From NCBI RefSeq assembly GCF_007655135.1, contig NW_022204091.1, forward strand, positions 1 through 64,000: DNA of 64,000 nucleotides, written 5' to 3'. This DNA comes from Punica granatum. Lineage: Eukaryota; Streptophyta; Magnoliopsida; Myrtales; Lythraceae. Each line of letters starts with the position of its first letter. The first letter of the stretch is position 1. A program made the translations under genes and the position numbers. The notes under the pieces are model-generated. The model had not been told where the DNA came from. It was given only the letters and a program-made list of their open reading frames with translations, and did no database searches. Shown one piece after another: positions 33,377 through 46,659 of the stretch.

Positions 33377-33979
33377 CCTTACCTAAATGGAGGAGATGTC
33401 GACTTAACGCCTTAAGAATCAAACCAATGTTTGTCCTAAGTCGTTTTTGGAAATAATACATGCAGTGCGGAAAGACAAACTATAACCATGTTCTTTATAG
33501 TATACATCACTCTTTCTCACAGAAAAACAACAAAATGTCCGTTCTAAAGAAAAACTACAAGCCGACTCAATGACTCGACTTTGGGGTCGGTTGACGGCAT
33601 GGAGGCAAAGATTGGTCCAGCATGGCGGTCCCTGTGTATGCATGGTTTTCGGTGCTACTGGGAGAACCGCTAACTAGGGATGGGGGCTCCCGATACAAGG
33701 GTGTGAATTCCTTGAAATCGAGCGAGGATCTTTGGGGGCCGGTTCGGTGGCATAGCCGACTCGATCCGTTCCCTTACTCGGAACCTCTGACTAACCTAGC
33801 TTCCTATTTTGGTGCCCGTGGGATTTCGGACAAGGTACCTAAGAACCCGCTAGAATGATACGATGCAAGTGCGTAAAATAAATGTACGTGAAATAAAATG
33901 TGCTTAACATAAATGTACGAAAAGCGATAAATAAACATGCAAGCAAGCAAACGGATTTGAGCCCGAACCCACTAAGTAT
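33377..33979 (-). other. 5' leader of the host element
   Basis: Non-coding. It is collinear with 19200-19722 of the LARD-like element, which supports a recent common origin of the two leaders. Confidence 0.75.
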
Positions 33980-33998
33980 GTCCCCAGTGGAGTCGCCA
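33980..33998 (-). other. Primer-binding site of the host element
   Basis: On the minus strand TGGCGACTCCACTGGGGAC follows the LTR end by three bases. It differs from the LARD site by one base (A for G). Confidence 0.75.
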
Positions 33999-34001
33999 AG
34001 C

Positions 34002-37000
34002 TGTGCGCACCCAAATTTAATCTCGTCGGGGCACGCATGCGCGAAGCCTATACGACGCGGCTCGGGAGTGTCCACCTTCCCGGGGACGCGCGACGGACGC
34101 ACGTGAGAAGGAGTTGCCACTTGCCATTTTACGACTCGAGGGTCGAGGGCCGACAAGTTACCTGGGTCTAGGGGTACAAGGTACACCTAAATGCTAAGGC
34201 AATGGTCATACAGAACCGGAAATTCCGAATTCGGGGGTTCTATTACGTGCGAGTCTATATCCCGCACGCCCTTTCGGTACTCTAGTTTGCTAGGCTTGCC
34301 GTTTTGTTTATTTACCGCGTGACTTAGGGTTGCACTTGACTCGCCCGTTTTGACACCGTAAAATCGATGAATTGATCAAGTTGGGCCAAGGCCCCGAGAG
34401 AAAAGTAGGCTTGCGTCTCGAGAAATAGGTTCACTATCTTCGCATTACAGTTCGTCGAACCGTGATGGTCGATTCCCTGCGCAAACCGAGACCACGAGTG
34501 TTCGAGCTTACTCTTCTCCTGGTAACAATAGACCAACTTAACCGATTCGACACTCGGACCTCTCGCTCGCCGATCGGGGATCCTTACAAATGAATGAGTG
34601 AACATACGAATAAAATCCTCACAATGTTCTCTCGAATAATTACAAAGTATAACTGAATAAATAAATGGATCCCGATCGGTTTACGTTGGGCCAATATTCC
34701 GCTCTGGCTCACCGTGTATTTTGAATAATCGATAAGTAAATTAAGGCAACGCGAGCCCAAGGAGCCGGGGGTCGGGTCCGATCGATCCAACGGTTTGCAA
34801 GAGAACCGCTTGATTCCCACTGTAACCGATGGACCGATCGAGCTCCAGGGTGATATCTAAACCCGTTTCACACATCCAATCCAAATTGCCTTCCACATAG
34901 GCCATGTTTGGAGTATGATGGTGAATCGAGGCTAGATCCCATTCCGCACTCGGGTTGCACGCGCTCAGTGACTTAGGAGGCGTTGGACCTCGTGTTCGGT
35001 GATTTGGGGCGTTGAACCCCGCGCGACACGTAACCTATGGGCTCGGGCCCAAACCGCAATAAATTAGCAAAGACAAGCGGAAAACAGAAGAAAAATGATA
35101 AAACTGACGAGAAACAAACAACAACTGACAAATATAGGTGAATACAGACAAGCAGCGTATTAAGTCGAGTGTACGTGATTTAATCAGTTATTAACCGGGG
35201 TTGGTTAAGAAACAATGTGTCTAACCTAGGCAAACGTAGCTGGTGGACTAGGATAGGGTTCTAAGTCAATTATATGTGTGAATTTGTTTTAAGACTCTTA
35301 TTCACTGAGATGTCACTACGGTTTTCACCGAATTAGCCAAACTCGCGTTTTTGACTCTAGATTGGAATCTAACATTCCATCTATCCATTATCTAATGTTT
35401 GTTTAAGTCAAGTACATGATTAATCCGGTTCTTCGTATTTTGCAACTGAAACAAAAAGTTCACCACCGAATCTACGATAGGAAGATAGAAATACCGAAAA
35501 TGAACGGAATGGACCGTGCGAATGAAACTCACCCCCGAACGGGTTGCCCTTTCTCGCCCATGGATCGAGGTGTTTCTAACTCCCTAACGCCTAGGATATC
35601 GGTGAATCGCGGAATGACGGTTATGCCCTTGGGTGATAAAACGTGTGATGTTCGCATGTAAATTAAAGATCGTGTAACACGAAGAGGTCTAAGGAGGACT
35701 CGCGCGTCTCGACTCAAGCCGCCTCAAATGGGCCCGGACTCGAGTCGTAGCACGCGAGTGCTCGCTAGACGTCGATTCTATTCGTGTTACACGTCTCGGT
35801 ATTTTGAAATTGTGGGCTTTTTAAGGAAAAGGGCACTCCTGTCGTTCCGTGAACCATCGATGCGTTTACGAATTAATAATCAATTCATCCGATTATTTAG
35901 TCCAAGTGATTTAATTGGCCGAATGACACGTCCCGTTTATCCCATTCGTGAAATTATTCGGTGACGATGGTCTTGCATTATGGGTATTAGGGGTTCAATG
36001 AGTAATTATTCGAAACCAACGCGTCTATCACGTAACTATCACATAGCTAACGATAAAACACGAACATTAACACACCCAATTTCAAGGAACGATCCGAAAC
36101 GACTCGGGAGAAGTCCGGGAGCTTTCGGCCACTTCCCGAAGGGAGGAACCGAGTGGTCCTTGACTCGTCTCAAATTTTGGGCGATCTCCCGCGTCTACTC
36201 TAATCGTTTCTCACATACACAATATGTCAATCGCAAAAATAATACATGTCTTAGTCACATCGATACCGCCATGGTCATAATCACGCAAAAACATACAAAC
36301 ACACACGAACAAAATATTTAAATGGAAACAACAAAATGGCATCGACTCAAACGATGGCGAAATGGATAAAACATGGGAATCGACCCGTCTCGAAGCGAAA
36401 GAGGGCCTCCCGGACTTGTATGGTCCAAGGAAGCTCTCGGCCACATTCCATCAAGAATGACCGGGAGCTTCCATGGCTCACACGGGTCGGGAGGGTTTCT
36501 TAGGCCCCGATTCAGACCTTTTCCCGTCGTGCTAACAAGTTGCATGCGATTAACGATAAAGAGACATAGGAATCAACTCGTTTCGGGGAAGAGAGAGACC
36601 GTCCTAGCCCCGGGCAAGCCAAGGGAGCTCACGGGTCTCTCCCTTGAGACTAGGCCATGAGTTCTCGTGGCCCAACCGTGGCCAAGGGAGTCTCTCCCGT
36701 CCCGATCCGAGCCATTTCCTATCATGGCACTCGAGTTCATGCATCATACGGACACGGCATGGTCATACAAATGGAATATAATGGACGTACATTGCATGGA
36801 AATGATGGGAAGCACGGATCTAGAAGAAAAATATAAACTTTCATGCATTCCGATTCTTTAGTTCACATTTATGTTTCATACGAGCAAATGTCGAGGACCC
36901 TAGCTTCTCTAAGCCGTAAAGAGATGTTACCTAACCTCGATGCACGAGGGAAAGAGTCGGGGAAGCGGCCTTGAGAGTCGCAAGACTCGGCTGGAAGCTA

Positions 37001-38859
37001 CAGGTTACGGGATGTGAGAGGTGGCAGCAGCGGCAGCTCGGGGAAAACGGGGTCGGCACGCTAGCTCCGACCACGGCACGGTGCAAGATCGGGCTCGTTG
37101 AACTCCTAAGAGACGGATCTAGATGTTTGTGAGTAGCCCCGAACGTGCCAAGCCCTAAACAAGCCCGAAACAGTGAGAGAAAGTTCAGTAAAAATGCAAA
37201 GAACCCGGTAAAGAGGGAACGGGTGAAACGGTGGTTGTGCACGGTGGATCGACTCTCGGACCGTGACCACCTCTTCACGGGGAAGAGTGAGGGTTATGAG
37301 GGACCCTTTGAACGTGCTGGCACGACTCGCCAAGGTCGTGGAACGAAATGGCACGCGTAGAGGTCCGGTGTGCACTCGGTAACGGTCTCGGGACCCGATT
37401 GTTCGCACTGCTGAAACGTGATGATGGAGGCTTCCAATGAAAAATCTAAGCCCGGCCTTGACATAGGCTGAACGGAAGAGAGGGAGAGGGCTGGAGCGTG
37501 AGAGGTTTTTAGGAGAGATGTTGGCTTGAGAGAGAATGAAGTTGAAGAAGTGATTAGAGTTAATGGTGTAAGAGTTTATAAAGGGAGGCTTAATGTGACA
37601 GTTAAGACAAGCCAATCGTGATTAGGGCATGCTTAGGGGCTGCCGAATTGGCTTAGGGGGGCTGCCGAATTTCCCAAAGGGATTAGGGAGGGGAAAGTAT
37701 CACTTAGAGTGTGGGGGAAGCTAGAGGAAGAGTGATGGGAGGTGATGGGAGGTGATAGATGTGAGTGTGTGTAAGAAGATATTTGAAATAGGTGGTGGAG
37801 GGAAGAGGAGAGCCCCTTGGAGCCGCCGGCCATGGGGAATAGCTGCGGCTTGGGCAGTTGAAGCCGTGGTTATGGGTTTGAGCCGTGGCTTGGAGGCTTG
37901 GCTTGGCTGAGCTGTGGGTCCCATTCGACTAGGAGAAAGGCGGGGAGAAGTTCGAAGCTCGATTGAACACGCGACCGAACCCCGATGTTCGATTAATTAA
38001 TAGATTTGGAATGCTTGAACGAAGAGAATTTGAATGAGCCTAATATCGCCATGCGCCTCGAGAGTCGGTTTTGCCCTGTTTGGACATTTAGAGTGGAGTT
38101 GAGTGTCCTCGTTCTCCGATTGCTCCTTTTACATCGTAGTGCTCGTCTCGGTGAGCCTTTTGTCTTGTGCGGGATCGTTGGCTTGCCGTCCCTGACCGAA
38201 TACCGTTAGCTGGAGGAGACCTAGGGACTTGCGACCGGGGCTTTCTCAGTGTTTCCCGAATGTCTCGAGGTGTTCGGGGATCGCTGCGATCTCTGTTTTT
38301 TCATGAATGTGCCCCGAAGGTTCGTCGGGAGGCGTTTGTGACCACTGAAACGTCCCTCGGGAAACGCTGTAGAGTTCTGAAAGGTCATTTGAAGCTTGTT
38401 CCATGACCCCAGTGGTCCTTGGGTGCGTGTAGGCCCGTTTCCGGGTGCTGTTTACTTGTCAGTGGGTCGGGCCTCCCGGAGCCCCGTCAGAAAAGGCGTC
38501 TGTGAGAGCTTGGGGGACGCCCCGGCCTAAGCAGGACACCTCCGAAACGCGCCCGGATGCGTCATTGGTCACTTTGGCACCGGGAGGGATTTTTAGAGTC
38601 CCATATTGAACACCTTTCGGTGTTTCAGTGATTTGGTGATGAATAGTGCCGCAGTGCCAGCTACTGTTGCTTCTGAGCCAGTTGTCCGTTTACTCTTCCG
38701 ATTACCCTCTCGTGCTCTCCTAGTGGACCCTGTCTTTCTCTTGTCATTCATGACTCTGTGCCCGCATGTTCGCCTCCGGTTTTTCGATCGTGAATAGTGC
38801 CCCGAGCTTTGGCCGGAAGTCCTCTGTCGGGGCCGTTGGGCCAAAATGGGGTGCTGACA
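34002..38859 (-). repeat. 5' LTR of the host element (4858 bp)
   Basis: The plus-strand ends are TGTGCGCACCC (34002) and GGGTGCTGACA (38859), so on the minus strand the LTR starts TGTCAGCACCCC and ends GCGCACA. It is the same family as 46897-51920 in the opposite orientation. A TATA-like CCCTTTATAAAC (minus) lies at about 37575-37586. Sequence beyond 38859 switches abruptly to a different LTR family, so the outer edge is clear. Open frames inside it show no protein family signature. Confidence 0.92.
36429..36472 (-). other. LTR stem-loop, host LTR
   Basis: GGAAGCTCTCGG (36429-36440) faces CCGGGAGCTTCC (36461-36472), giving eleven pairs and one mismatch. Pairing extends outward through CCA and TGG. 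Confidence 0.6.
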
Positions 38860-40222
38860 TCGGTCATTGGACCAAATTATCCTCGATCCTTATGGAATCG
38901 TGTTGGTCGCCGAATCACGAATCATTTTCATAATTAACGCATTCGGCATAACCTTAAGCATTAATTCCACGAACGGGTTAATCGGGACGTTCACACGGTT
39001 AATTCATTCAATTTAAACAACTTTGCACGAATTGGACATTAATTTGTAACTCGTGTCGACGAATTACAAAACGGTGTTAATGCCATTTTCAAAACCCTCA
39101 TACTTTCAAATCCATATTGTGTTGTTCACCTTTTCTGAAAAACAAATTTTCAAATCAAGGGCAAGAACATCATTTTGTGATTTGACATCATCTTAGTATC
39201 GTTTAAGATGTCAGTTGGGTATTCTGTATCAAAATTATAATTACCTGACTAATCATTTCATTCCACTTAACCAAATGCTAGAAAATGGTTAGGTGGAACT
39301 CTAGGTTCCAAATCTAGAGTCAAAACACGAGTTGGGTTAATTCAGTGGTAATTTAGTGTCACAACACCGAATCAATGTAAAAACAATCCACACACACGAA
39401 ACTTGACTACGGACACCCGATATGTTAGGTTCTCAAACCAAAGCCGAATGCTAAAACATTGGCACGCGTTGTTTGCTTAGCATATGGCATTTGCTTGCAA
39501 AAACACACTTGGATTAATAAACTTGTTAATCCACGTACATTCGGTCAATACAAACACATTGTCTGTTTTTTACCTGTTGATTGTTATCTTTTCGCAATTG
39601 TTTGCCATGCGGGTCGAGCCTGATCCCTAGGCTGAATGATATTAGGGTTCAACGCCCTAATCATCGATCACAGGGTCCAACGTCCTAATCAAAACTCACA
39701 GGGTCCAACACAATATTCAGTGAGAGCGTGCATTGAATTTCAGTTCTTCGGTCTTTTCCCTAAACTCACGGTGAGTTAGAGTGGAATAATAACGGAACGC
39801 GAGTCGACTGGAATTTGGCCATTTGTAATTTGTATTTATTGTTTTCGAGAGCATTGTAAGGACTTTTATTTTGTACATTCATTCTGTAAGAATTCCAGTC
39901 AGTAAGCGAACGGTCCGAGAGTTGAATTAATCAAATCGGTTTAATGCTTGCCCAAAGGAAAGTAAATCCAAGAATTCGCGATTCTGGTTCACGCAGGGAT
40001 TCAACCTCCATGGTTCGATGAACTGTAACGCAAGATTGTGAACCAACTCCCCGACATACGAGTTTACTTCTCTCTCGGCTTCTCAACCGACATCGTTTGG
40101 TTCACCGAATCTCCGGTGTCAAAACGTACGAGCCAAGTGCAACTTAATTCAAGCGGTAAATAATAAAACATGCAAGCCTAGCAAACCAAAGTACCAAAAT
40201 GGCGTGCGGCATATAGGCCCGC
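38860..40222 (+). repeat. Partial LTR of element B (first copy, interrupted by the host element)
   Basis: It starts abruptly at TCGGTCATTGGACC next to the host LTR end. It runs parallel to 42690-44050, ending at aggcccgca, where it jumps to an early LTR position. The missing left part should lie beyond the other end of the host element, outside the window. Confidence 0.8.
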
Positions 40223-43200
40223 ATGTATACAGACAACTTTTCAGTGGAAGTCCAAAAATGCCGGTTTCTCGGAGAAAAGTTAATTCCAAATATCAGATGC
40301 GGCCATGCCCCACAATCATATAGAGCACGAGCAGTGCTTCATATTGTCTTTTGGAAGCCATACAAACAACCCGAATGACTTCCGAGCAGCAAAACAAGCA
40401 TACCCCTCTTCGGAAGAGCATACCCGGAGACTGGCCTGACGGAATTACGGCAAACGAAGTTCATATTACATTGCCCTGAAAACTCCAGCGGACATTCGCG
40501 ATTGGGAAAAACATACAGCAAAACCCTTCTCGGTTTCCCAAGTAACCTCCGAGGAGCACAAAAGGACATTTTTCAGTGGAAATCCATATCCGGAGGTCCT
40601 CTTTGGAGAAACTTGACGCCGGATGCCTACCTTACACAGTGCTAGCCTTCTCAAGGCTCAATGTGGAATCGTCAAAATAAATCACACAACTCATCTAGAC
40701 CCCCCGAGCGGTGCTTTAAGCGTCTCAGATGCACTTTTTATGTCCTTAGAGGCTCAATCTCAATAAACAGAGATCACAGTGATCTCCGGATCGCCCAAGT
40801 AACTCAGAAAGCAATATGAGAAATCCAGTTTCGGCCTCCGAGGACATCTCCGGCTCCATATTTGCATTACCGGCTTAAGGGTCAAGTACCCACGTAATTT
40901 GACAATTTATGTCAAAATGACCGACGTGGGATGCAGATACAAGATATGCTGTCAGAAGTGGATAACCTCGCTCTGAATGCGTAAAAGGAGCAAAATCAGC
41001 TTCCGAGCCTCATACAGACATTTGGCAATTTCTCACGGAAAATGCCAATCTCAGACTCATTAAATCCGTTTCCTCGCGTATATCGATAATTCGACGTTCA
41101 ATTCAAACCACGAACTTCGAATGCGCGATCAATCGAGACCCGAGCTTTTTCCCGGTTTCTCCTCTTCGGTCGTGGGACCCACGGGCTACCCAAGATGAGT
41201 CACCCCTTGCCCTAGATGTTTTGGCTTCTTCTTCTTCAATGCAAGAAGCCAACTTGCCCTCTCTTAGCCAAAATATCTTGGAGAGGTTGAAGACAACACT
41301 CAACTTCTCATCAATGCTCATCAATGCTCATCAATGTCTTATCCTTTCTTCATTAATGCAATGGAAGAAGATGAGGCTTGATATTTTCTTAATCAAACCG
41401 AAATTTGCTAAGCATAGGGGTTAAGAGCACTTGTTTTTGCTAATTGTGCCATTAGCTTTGCCTATAAATTGCCCAAAAGTAATTAAGATAATCACTTCTC
41501 CTGTTGCACACTCTCTCCAAGCATTCTCCCTCTAGAAAACCTCTCAAACTCCATAGCCAAGAACACCCAAAAACCAGCAAGCTTCAGCTTTGAAAAACTG
41601 AAAAGAAAACCTCGAATAAAACCCGAAGTTCTTAAGTCGGAAGCCGGTGTTCATCATCCCGACTTACGTTAAAAATTTCTCAAACTCCATATCCCACTCA
41701 TTTTGGACCCCTGGAGTTCATTGGTGAGTTTGGTTTTTCCATTTGAAGTCTTTAAATTATTGTTTCAGGTCATTTAGAGGATTCCGGGCGAAAACCGTTG
41801 CTCTCGGGTGAACAGTGCGCTTCCCGTGCGCCTAGCTCCCCGAACGTGCATGCCCTTGCACCCGAGCACCCTTCCAAGCGTTCAACCGAGTCACCCGACT
41901 CTTGAACACTTCCCTGACTCTTTGCTCGCATCCCGAGGCTAGGTAAAACATTCTCGACTTAGAACCTTTTACATTATTTGCATGGCTATGGAGTAATATG
42001 GCGTTTTATGCATGTTTAACTTGCAATACTTAATTTTTATACACTTTCATGTTATATTATGCATGCTCGTCACCATATAACATGTTAGCATGTCGGGAAA
42101 CATTTGGATCGACCCTCGGAAGACCTTCCCGACCCGAAATAAGCAAAAGAGCTCTCGGGTTTGCCTCAAGAAGAGGTAACCGAGACTTGGCTTGCTTTCC
42201 TCGGGTTAAGAACGGCCTTCTTAGCCCGATCCAAGTTCTATTCCCGAGTTTTCTCGTGTTTTCTTACATGCATGAAGTCGGTATTATTTTATCGATTCCT
42301 TAAATAACTTGTTTGTGCATGTTTGCATGTTCGAATGCGTTATTCAAATCATGGCAATACCGACTTTCGTTTAATCGTGTCATTTATCATGTTTGTCGTT
42401 TAAGCATGCGAGAAATGATTCGAAACGAGACAGGGAAACCTCATGGAACCCCATTCGGGCCATGGGACCTCTCGGCTATCTCCAAGGAGAAGTAACCGAG
42501 AGCCTCTTAGATTCGTACGAGTTGCATGAGGCTTCCTCTTCCCGTTTTGAGTCCGTTCTCGGCTTTCGTGTAATTTGCAATTTACATTATCGTCACAATA
42601 TCGCATGAAAATGTCTTTTCAAAACAAATCATGCATGGATTCGGGTATCGATGACTCATTCGGGTCCATTCGGTTACGAGGGTAGTTTCGGTCATTGGAC
42701 CAAATTATCCTCGATCCTTATGGAATCGTGTTGGTCGCCGAATCACTAATCGATTTCATAATTAATGCATTCGGCATAACCTTAAGCATTTCCACGATCG
42801 GGTTAATCAGGACGTTCACACGGTTAATTGATTCAATTTAAACAACTTTGCATGAATTGGACATTAATTTATAACTCGTGTCGACGAATTACAAAACGGT
42901 GTTAATACCCTTTTCAAAACCCTCATACTTTCAAATCCGTATTGTGTTGTTCTCCTTTTTTGAAAAACAAATTTTCAAATCAAGTGCAAGAACATCATTT
43001 TGTGATTTGGCATCATCTTAGTATCGTTTAAGATGTCAGTTGGGTATTCTGTATCAAAATTACAATTACCTGACTAATCATTTCATTCGACTTAACCAAA
43101 TACTAGAAAATGGGTAGGGGGAACTCTAGGTTCCAAATCTAGAGTCAAAACACGAGTTGGGTTAATTCAGTGGTAATTCAGTGTCACAACACCGAATCAC

Positions 43201-44304
43201 TGTAAAAACAATTCACACACACGAAACTTGACTACGGACACCCGATATGTCAGGTTCTCAAACCAAAGCCGAATGCTAAAACATTGGCACGCGTTGTTTG
43301 CTTAGCATATGGCATTTGCTTGCAAAAACACATTTGGATTAATAAACGTGTTAATCAACGTACATTCGATGAATACAAACACATTGTCTGTTATTTACCT
43401 GTTGATTGTTATCTTTTCGCACTCGTTTGCCATGCGGGTCGAGCCTGATCCCTAGGTCGAATGATATTTGGGTTCAACGCCCTAATCATCGATCACAGGG
43501 TCCAACGCCCTAATCAAAACTCACAGGGTCCAACACCCTATTCAGTGAGAGCATGCATTGAATTTCAGTTCTTCGGTCTTTTCCCTAAACTCATGGTGAG
43601 TTAGAGTGAAATAATAACCAAACGCGAGTCGACTGAAATTCGGCCTTTTGTAATTTGTTTTTATTGTTTTCGAGAGCATTGTAAGGACTTTTATTTTGTA
43701 CATTCATTCTGTAAGAATTCCAGTCGGTAAGCGAACGGTCCGAGAGTTGAATTAATCAAATAGGTTTAATGCTTGCCCAAAGGAAAGTAAATCCAAGAAT
43801 TTGCTGTTCTGGTTCACGCAGGGATTCAACCTCTATGGTTCGATGAGCTGTAACGCAAGATTGTGAACCAACTCCCCGACATTCGGGTTTACTTCTCTCT
43901 CGGCTTCTCAACCGACATTGTTTGGTTCACCGAATCTCCGGTGTCAAAACGTGCGAGCCAAGTGCAACTTAATTCAAGCGGTAAATAATAAAACATGCAA
44001 GCCTAGCAAACCAGAGTACCGAAAGGGTGTGCGGGATATAGGCCCGCACGTAACATGAACCCCCGAACACGGACTTTCCGGTTCCCCACAGATTAATGCC
44101 TTAACGACAAACTAAGTGTTTCATACCCCTAGACCCCGGGTAACTTATCCTCCCTCGACCTTCGGGTTGTAAAATGATAGGTGGCGACTCCTTCTCTCAC
44201 GCGTGTCCGTCACGCGTCCCCACGGAAAGGTGGACACTCCCAAGCCGCGTGATCCAAAAGCGCGCATGTGGGCCCCGACGAGAGTCCACATTCGGGTCCG
44301 TACA
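40223..44304 (+). repeat. LTR of element B (second copy, lacking its first ~390 bp)
   Basis: It starts at tgtatacagacaacttttcagtgg, which corresponds to about base 390 of the LARD LTR, and runs to the normal LTR end GGTCCGTACA. TATA-like cctataaatt at 41461-41470 and the stem-loop at 42469-42502 are in the expected places. It is related to, but clearly diverged from, the LARD LTR family. Confidence 0.85.
42469..42502 (+). other. LTR stem-loop, element B
   Basis: CTCTCGG (42469-42475) pairs with CCGAGAG (42496-42502). Inside it CTCC pairs with GGAG. Confidence 0.6.
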
Positions 44305-44349
44305 GCGCTTCCGGTCAACGCTGATGCCATCAAGAAATATTATCCCTGA
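44305..44349 (+). pseudogene. Last 14 codons of integrase of element C
   Basis: The frame reads ALPVNADAIKKYYP and stops with TGA. This is identical in protein to the end of the host integrase at 7173-7217. The codon order shows that element B inserted directly before GCG of the Ala codon. The rest of C's coding region is off the left side of the nest. Confidence 0.92.
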
Positions 44350-45399
44350 CCACTCGTGTTTGCCTTTCGTTTGCCGGGCCTCGCGCCCGTTTCATTGGTA
44401 AAACTTTTCCATTCATTTATACGTACACCGACTCCCGTCATTCTCCCCACCGGGAAACCTTCTTGAGAGAAAAGAAATAATTTTCCCGCTAGGTCGAAAA
44501 CCTCCTCGAGGCGACCTAGCAAAAGCTAGGGAACGAGGGGCACAATTTAAAATCCCGCAAAGGGGAGTCATGGCAAAATGAGAGCATAGATCATTCCCTC
44601 GCTAGGTTGAAAACCCTCCGGGCGCGGCCTAGGCAAAAGTTAAAGGAACCGAGAGGTGCGATCGAACCCAAACACGGGTAATTGTAGCCAAATGTGAGTA
44701 TTCATGAGAGAAAAACTAAATAAAAAATACCCTGCTAGGTCATCACGCATCTCGCGGCCTAGGCAAAAGTTAGGGGCAATGTTGGCTCGACCACGAAAGA
44801 AAAGCGGCACCCCTCGTGAAGCTACAATGAGTAGTGGTTCGGCAGTCTTCGAGGCAAACAAACTCTCTTCGACTCTCCGGGATCGAGACTCACCTCGAAA
44901 CGGGGTCGAATCAACGTATCCTTGATTTGGAGGATCCCACAAGATCTCTCCCTTTACCCTGATGCACATATTCCACGGGTCACCCCGTTTCATGAAAGGC
45001 CATTCCCCTATAGGGACACGGGCACCCTCCGAACGGTCACTGATAGCAAACCCCCGACACATCTTTACATAGATTCTTTTTACATATCATAGTCTCACCG
45101 ATTGGGCGCAACTAACATCCTTTGTGGGTTGCCTCTTCTCCGTGCACAGGTGCAGTCGGGAACCCCAAGGGGCATCTCCTCCTCGACGGACACGCGATTG
45201 ATTCATGCAGCAGATCGCAACCTCGAACCGAGTGGAGGGCATTATAAGGAGGCCACATGACTCCAGTTCAAGAATGCAACAAACGGCATCTTACGTCGCC
45301 TGAGCACGATCTCGACTCGAAACCGAGCAATCCGCCTCTTCAAGCACCACGCGACGCCACCTAGCATCGATCCCCACCTCTACTTTCCTTATGTTTTAG
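44350..45399 (+). other. 3' UTR of element C
   Basis: No coding. It is collinear with the host 3' UTR (6184-7172 reversed), including ctaggcaaaag boxes and the gaagctacaatgagtagtggttcggc segment. Confidence 0.75.
44489..44762 (+). other. Stem-loop series in element C 3' UTR
   Basis: GCTAGGTCG (44489-44497) pairs perfectly with CGACCTAGC (44512-44520), enclosing CCTC and GAGG. CTAGG (44602-44606) pairs with CCTAG (44628-44632), enclosing CCC and GGG. CTAGG (44735-44739) pairs with CCTAG (44758-44762). The counterpart of the CACGAC stem (about 44541-44572) has decayed through G-to-A changes at its CG sites and no longer pairs well. Confidence 0.6.
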
Positions 45400-46659
45400 C
45401 AATTTACTGCTTTCCACGGGCTTCGGCCTAGTGATTTACTACTTTCCACGGGCTTCGGCCTAGTGATTTGCTGCTTTCCACGGGCTTCGGCCTAGTGATT
45501 TATTGCTTTCCATGGGATTCGGCCTAGTAATCTACTGCTTTCCAGGGGCTTCGGCCTAGTTATCTACCGCTTTCCACGGGCTTCGGCCTAGTGACTTACT
45601 GCTTTCCACGGGCTTCGGCCTAGTAATCTACTACTTTCCACGGGCTTCGGCCTAGTAATCTACTGCTTTCCACGGGCTTCGGCCTAGTGATGTATTGCTT
45701 TCCACGGGCTTCGGCTTAGTAATCTACTGCTTTCCACGGGCTTTGGCCTAGTAATCTACCGCTTTCCACGGGCTTCGGCATAGTGACTTACTACTTTCCA
45801 CGGGCTTCGACCTAGTGATTTACTGCTTTTCACGGGATTCGGCCTAGTGATGCACTGCTTTCCATGGGGTTCGGCCAAGTGATTTATTGCTTTCCACGGG
45901 CTTCGACCTAGTAATCTACTACTTTCCACGGGCTTCGGCCTAGTAATCTACTGCTTTCCACGGGCTTCGGTCTAGTGATGTACTGCTTTCCACAGGCTTC
46001 GACCTAGTAATCTACTGCTTTCCACGGGCCTTAGCCTAGTCATCTACTGCTTTCCATGGGCTTCGCCCTAGTGATTTACTGCTTTCCACGGGCTTCAGCC
46101 TAGTGATTTACCGCTTTCCACGGGCCTCGGCCTAGTGATTTACCGCTTTCCACGGGCCTCGGCCTAGTAATTTACCCTAGTGATTTACTGCTTTCCACGG
46201 GCTTCAGCCTAGTGATTTACCGCTTTCCACGGGCCTCGGCCTAGTGATTTACCGCTTTCCACGGGCCTCGGCCTAGTGATTTACCGCTTTCCACGGGCCT
46301 CGGCCTAGTAATTTACTGCTTTCCACGGGCTTCGGCCTAGTGATTTACCGCTTTCCACGGGCCTCGGCCTAGTAATTTACTGCTTTCCACGGGCTTCGGC
46401 CTAGTGATTTACCGCTTTCCACGGGCCTCGGCCTAGTAATTTACTGCTTTCCATGGGCTTCGGCCTAGTGATTTACCGCTTTCCACGGGCCTCGGCCTAG
46501 TAATTTACTGCTTTCCACGGGCCTCGACCTAGTAATTTACCGCTTTCCACGAGCCTCAGCCTAGTGATTTACTGCTTTCCACGGGCCTCGGCCTAGTGAT
46601 TTACTACTTTCGACGGGATTCGGCCTAGTGATTTACTGCTTTCCACGGGCTTCGGCCTT
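45400..46659 (+). repeat. 32-bp tandem array (about 39 units) in the 3' UTR of element C
   Basis: The unit ctgctttccacgggcttcgg + cctagtgattta is the reverse complement of the array at 1-6183, so it has the same orientation relative to its element. Near 46300-46510 a 64-bp dimer alternates cttcgg and cctcgg units. Most units are 32 bp, so no long open frame arises here. Confidence 0.95.

Larger units (their letters stand above)
1..38859 (-). mobile_element. Ogre/Tat-type Ty3/gypsy element, minus strand, broken (host element)
   Basis: Reading leftwards from 38859 the order is LTR, PBS, leader, ORF1, gag, protease, putative intron, RT, RNase H, integrase, 3' UTR and tandem array. The 3' LTR is not in the window. 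The extra ORF1 upstream of gag, the Arg-type PBS, the gap between protease and RT, and tandem repeats in the 3' UTR are known traits of the Ogre/Tat lineage. The copy is dead: it has in-frame stops in ORF1 and gag-pro, one-base frameshifts in RT and RNase H, and a 16.6-kb insertion between RNase H and integrase. Assigning the left array to this element is an inference from order and from the matching arrangement in the plus-strand element at 44305-46896. Confidence 0.85.
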
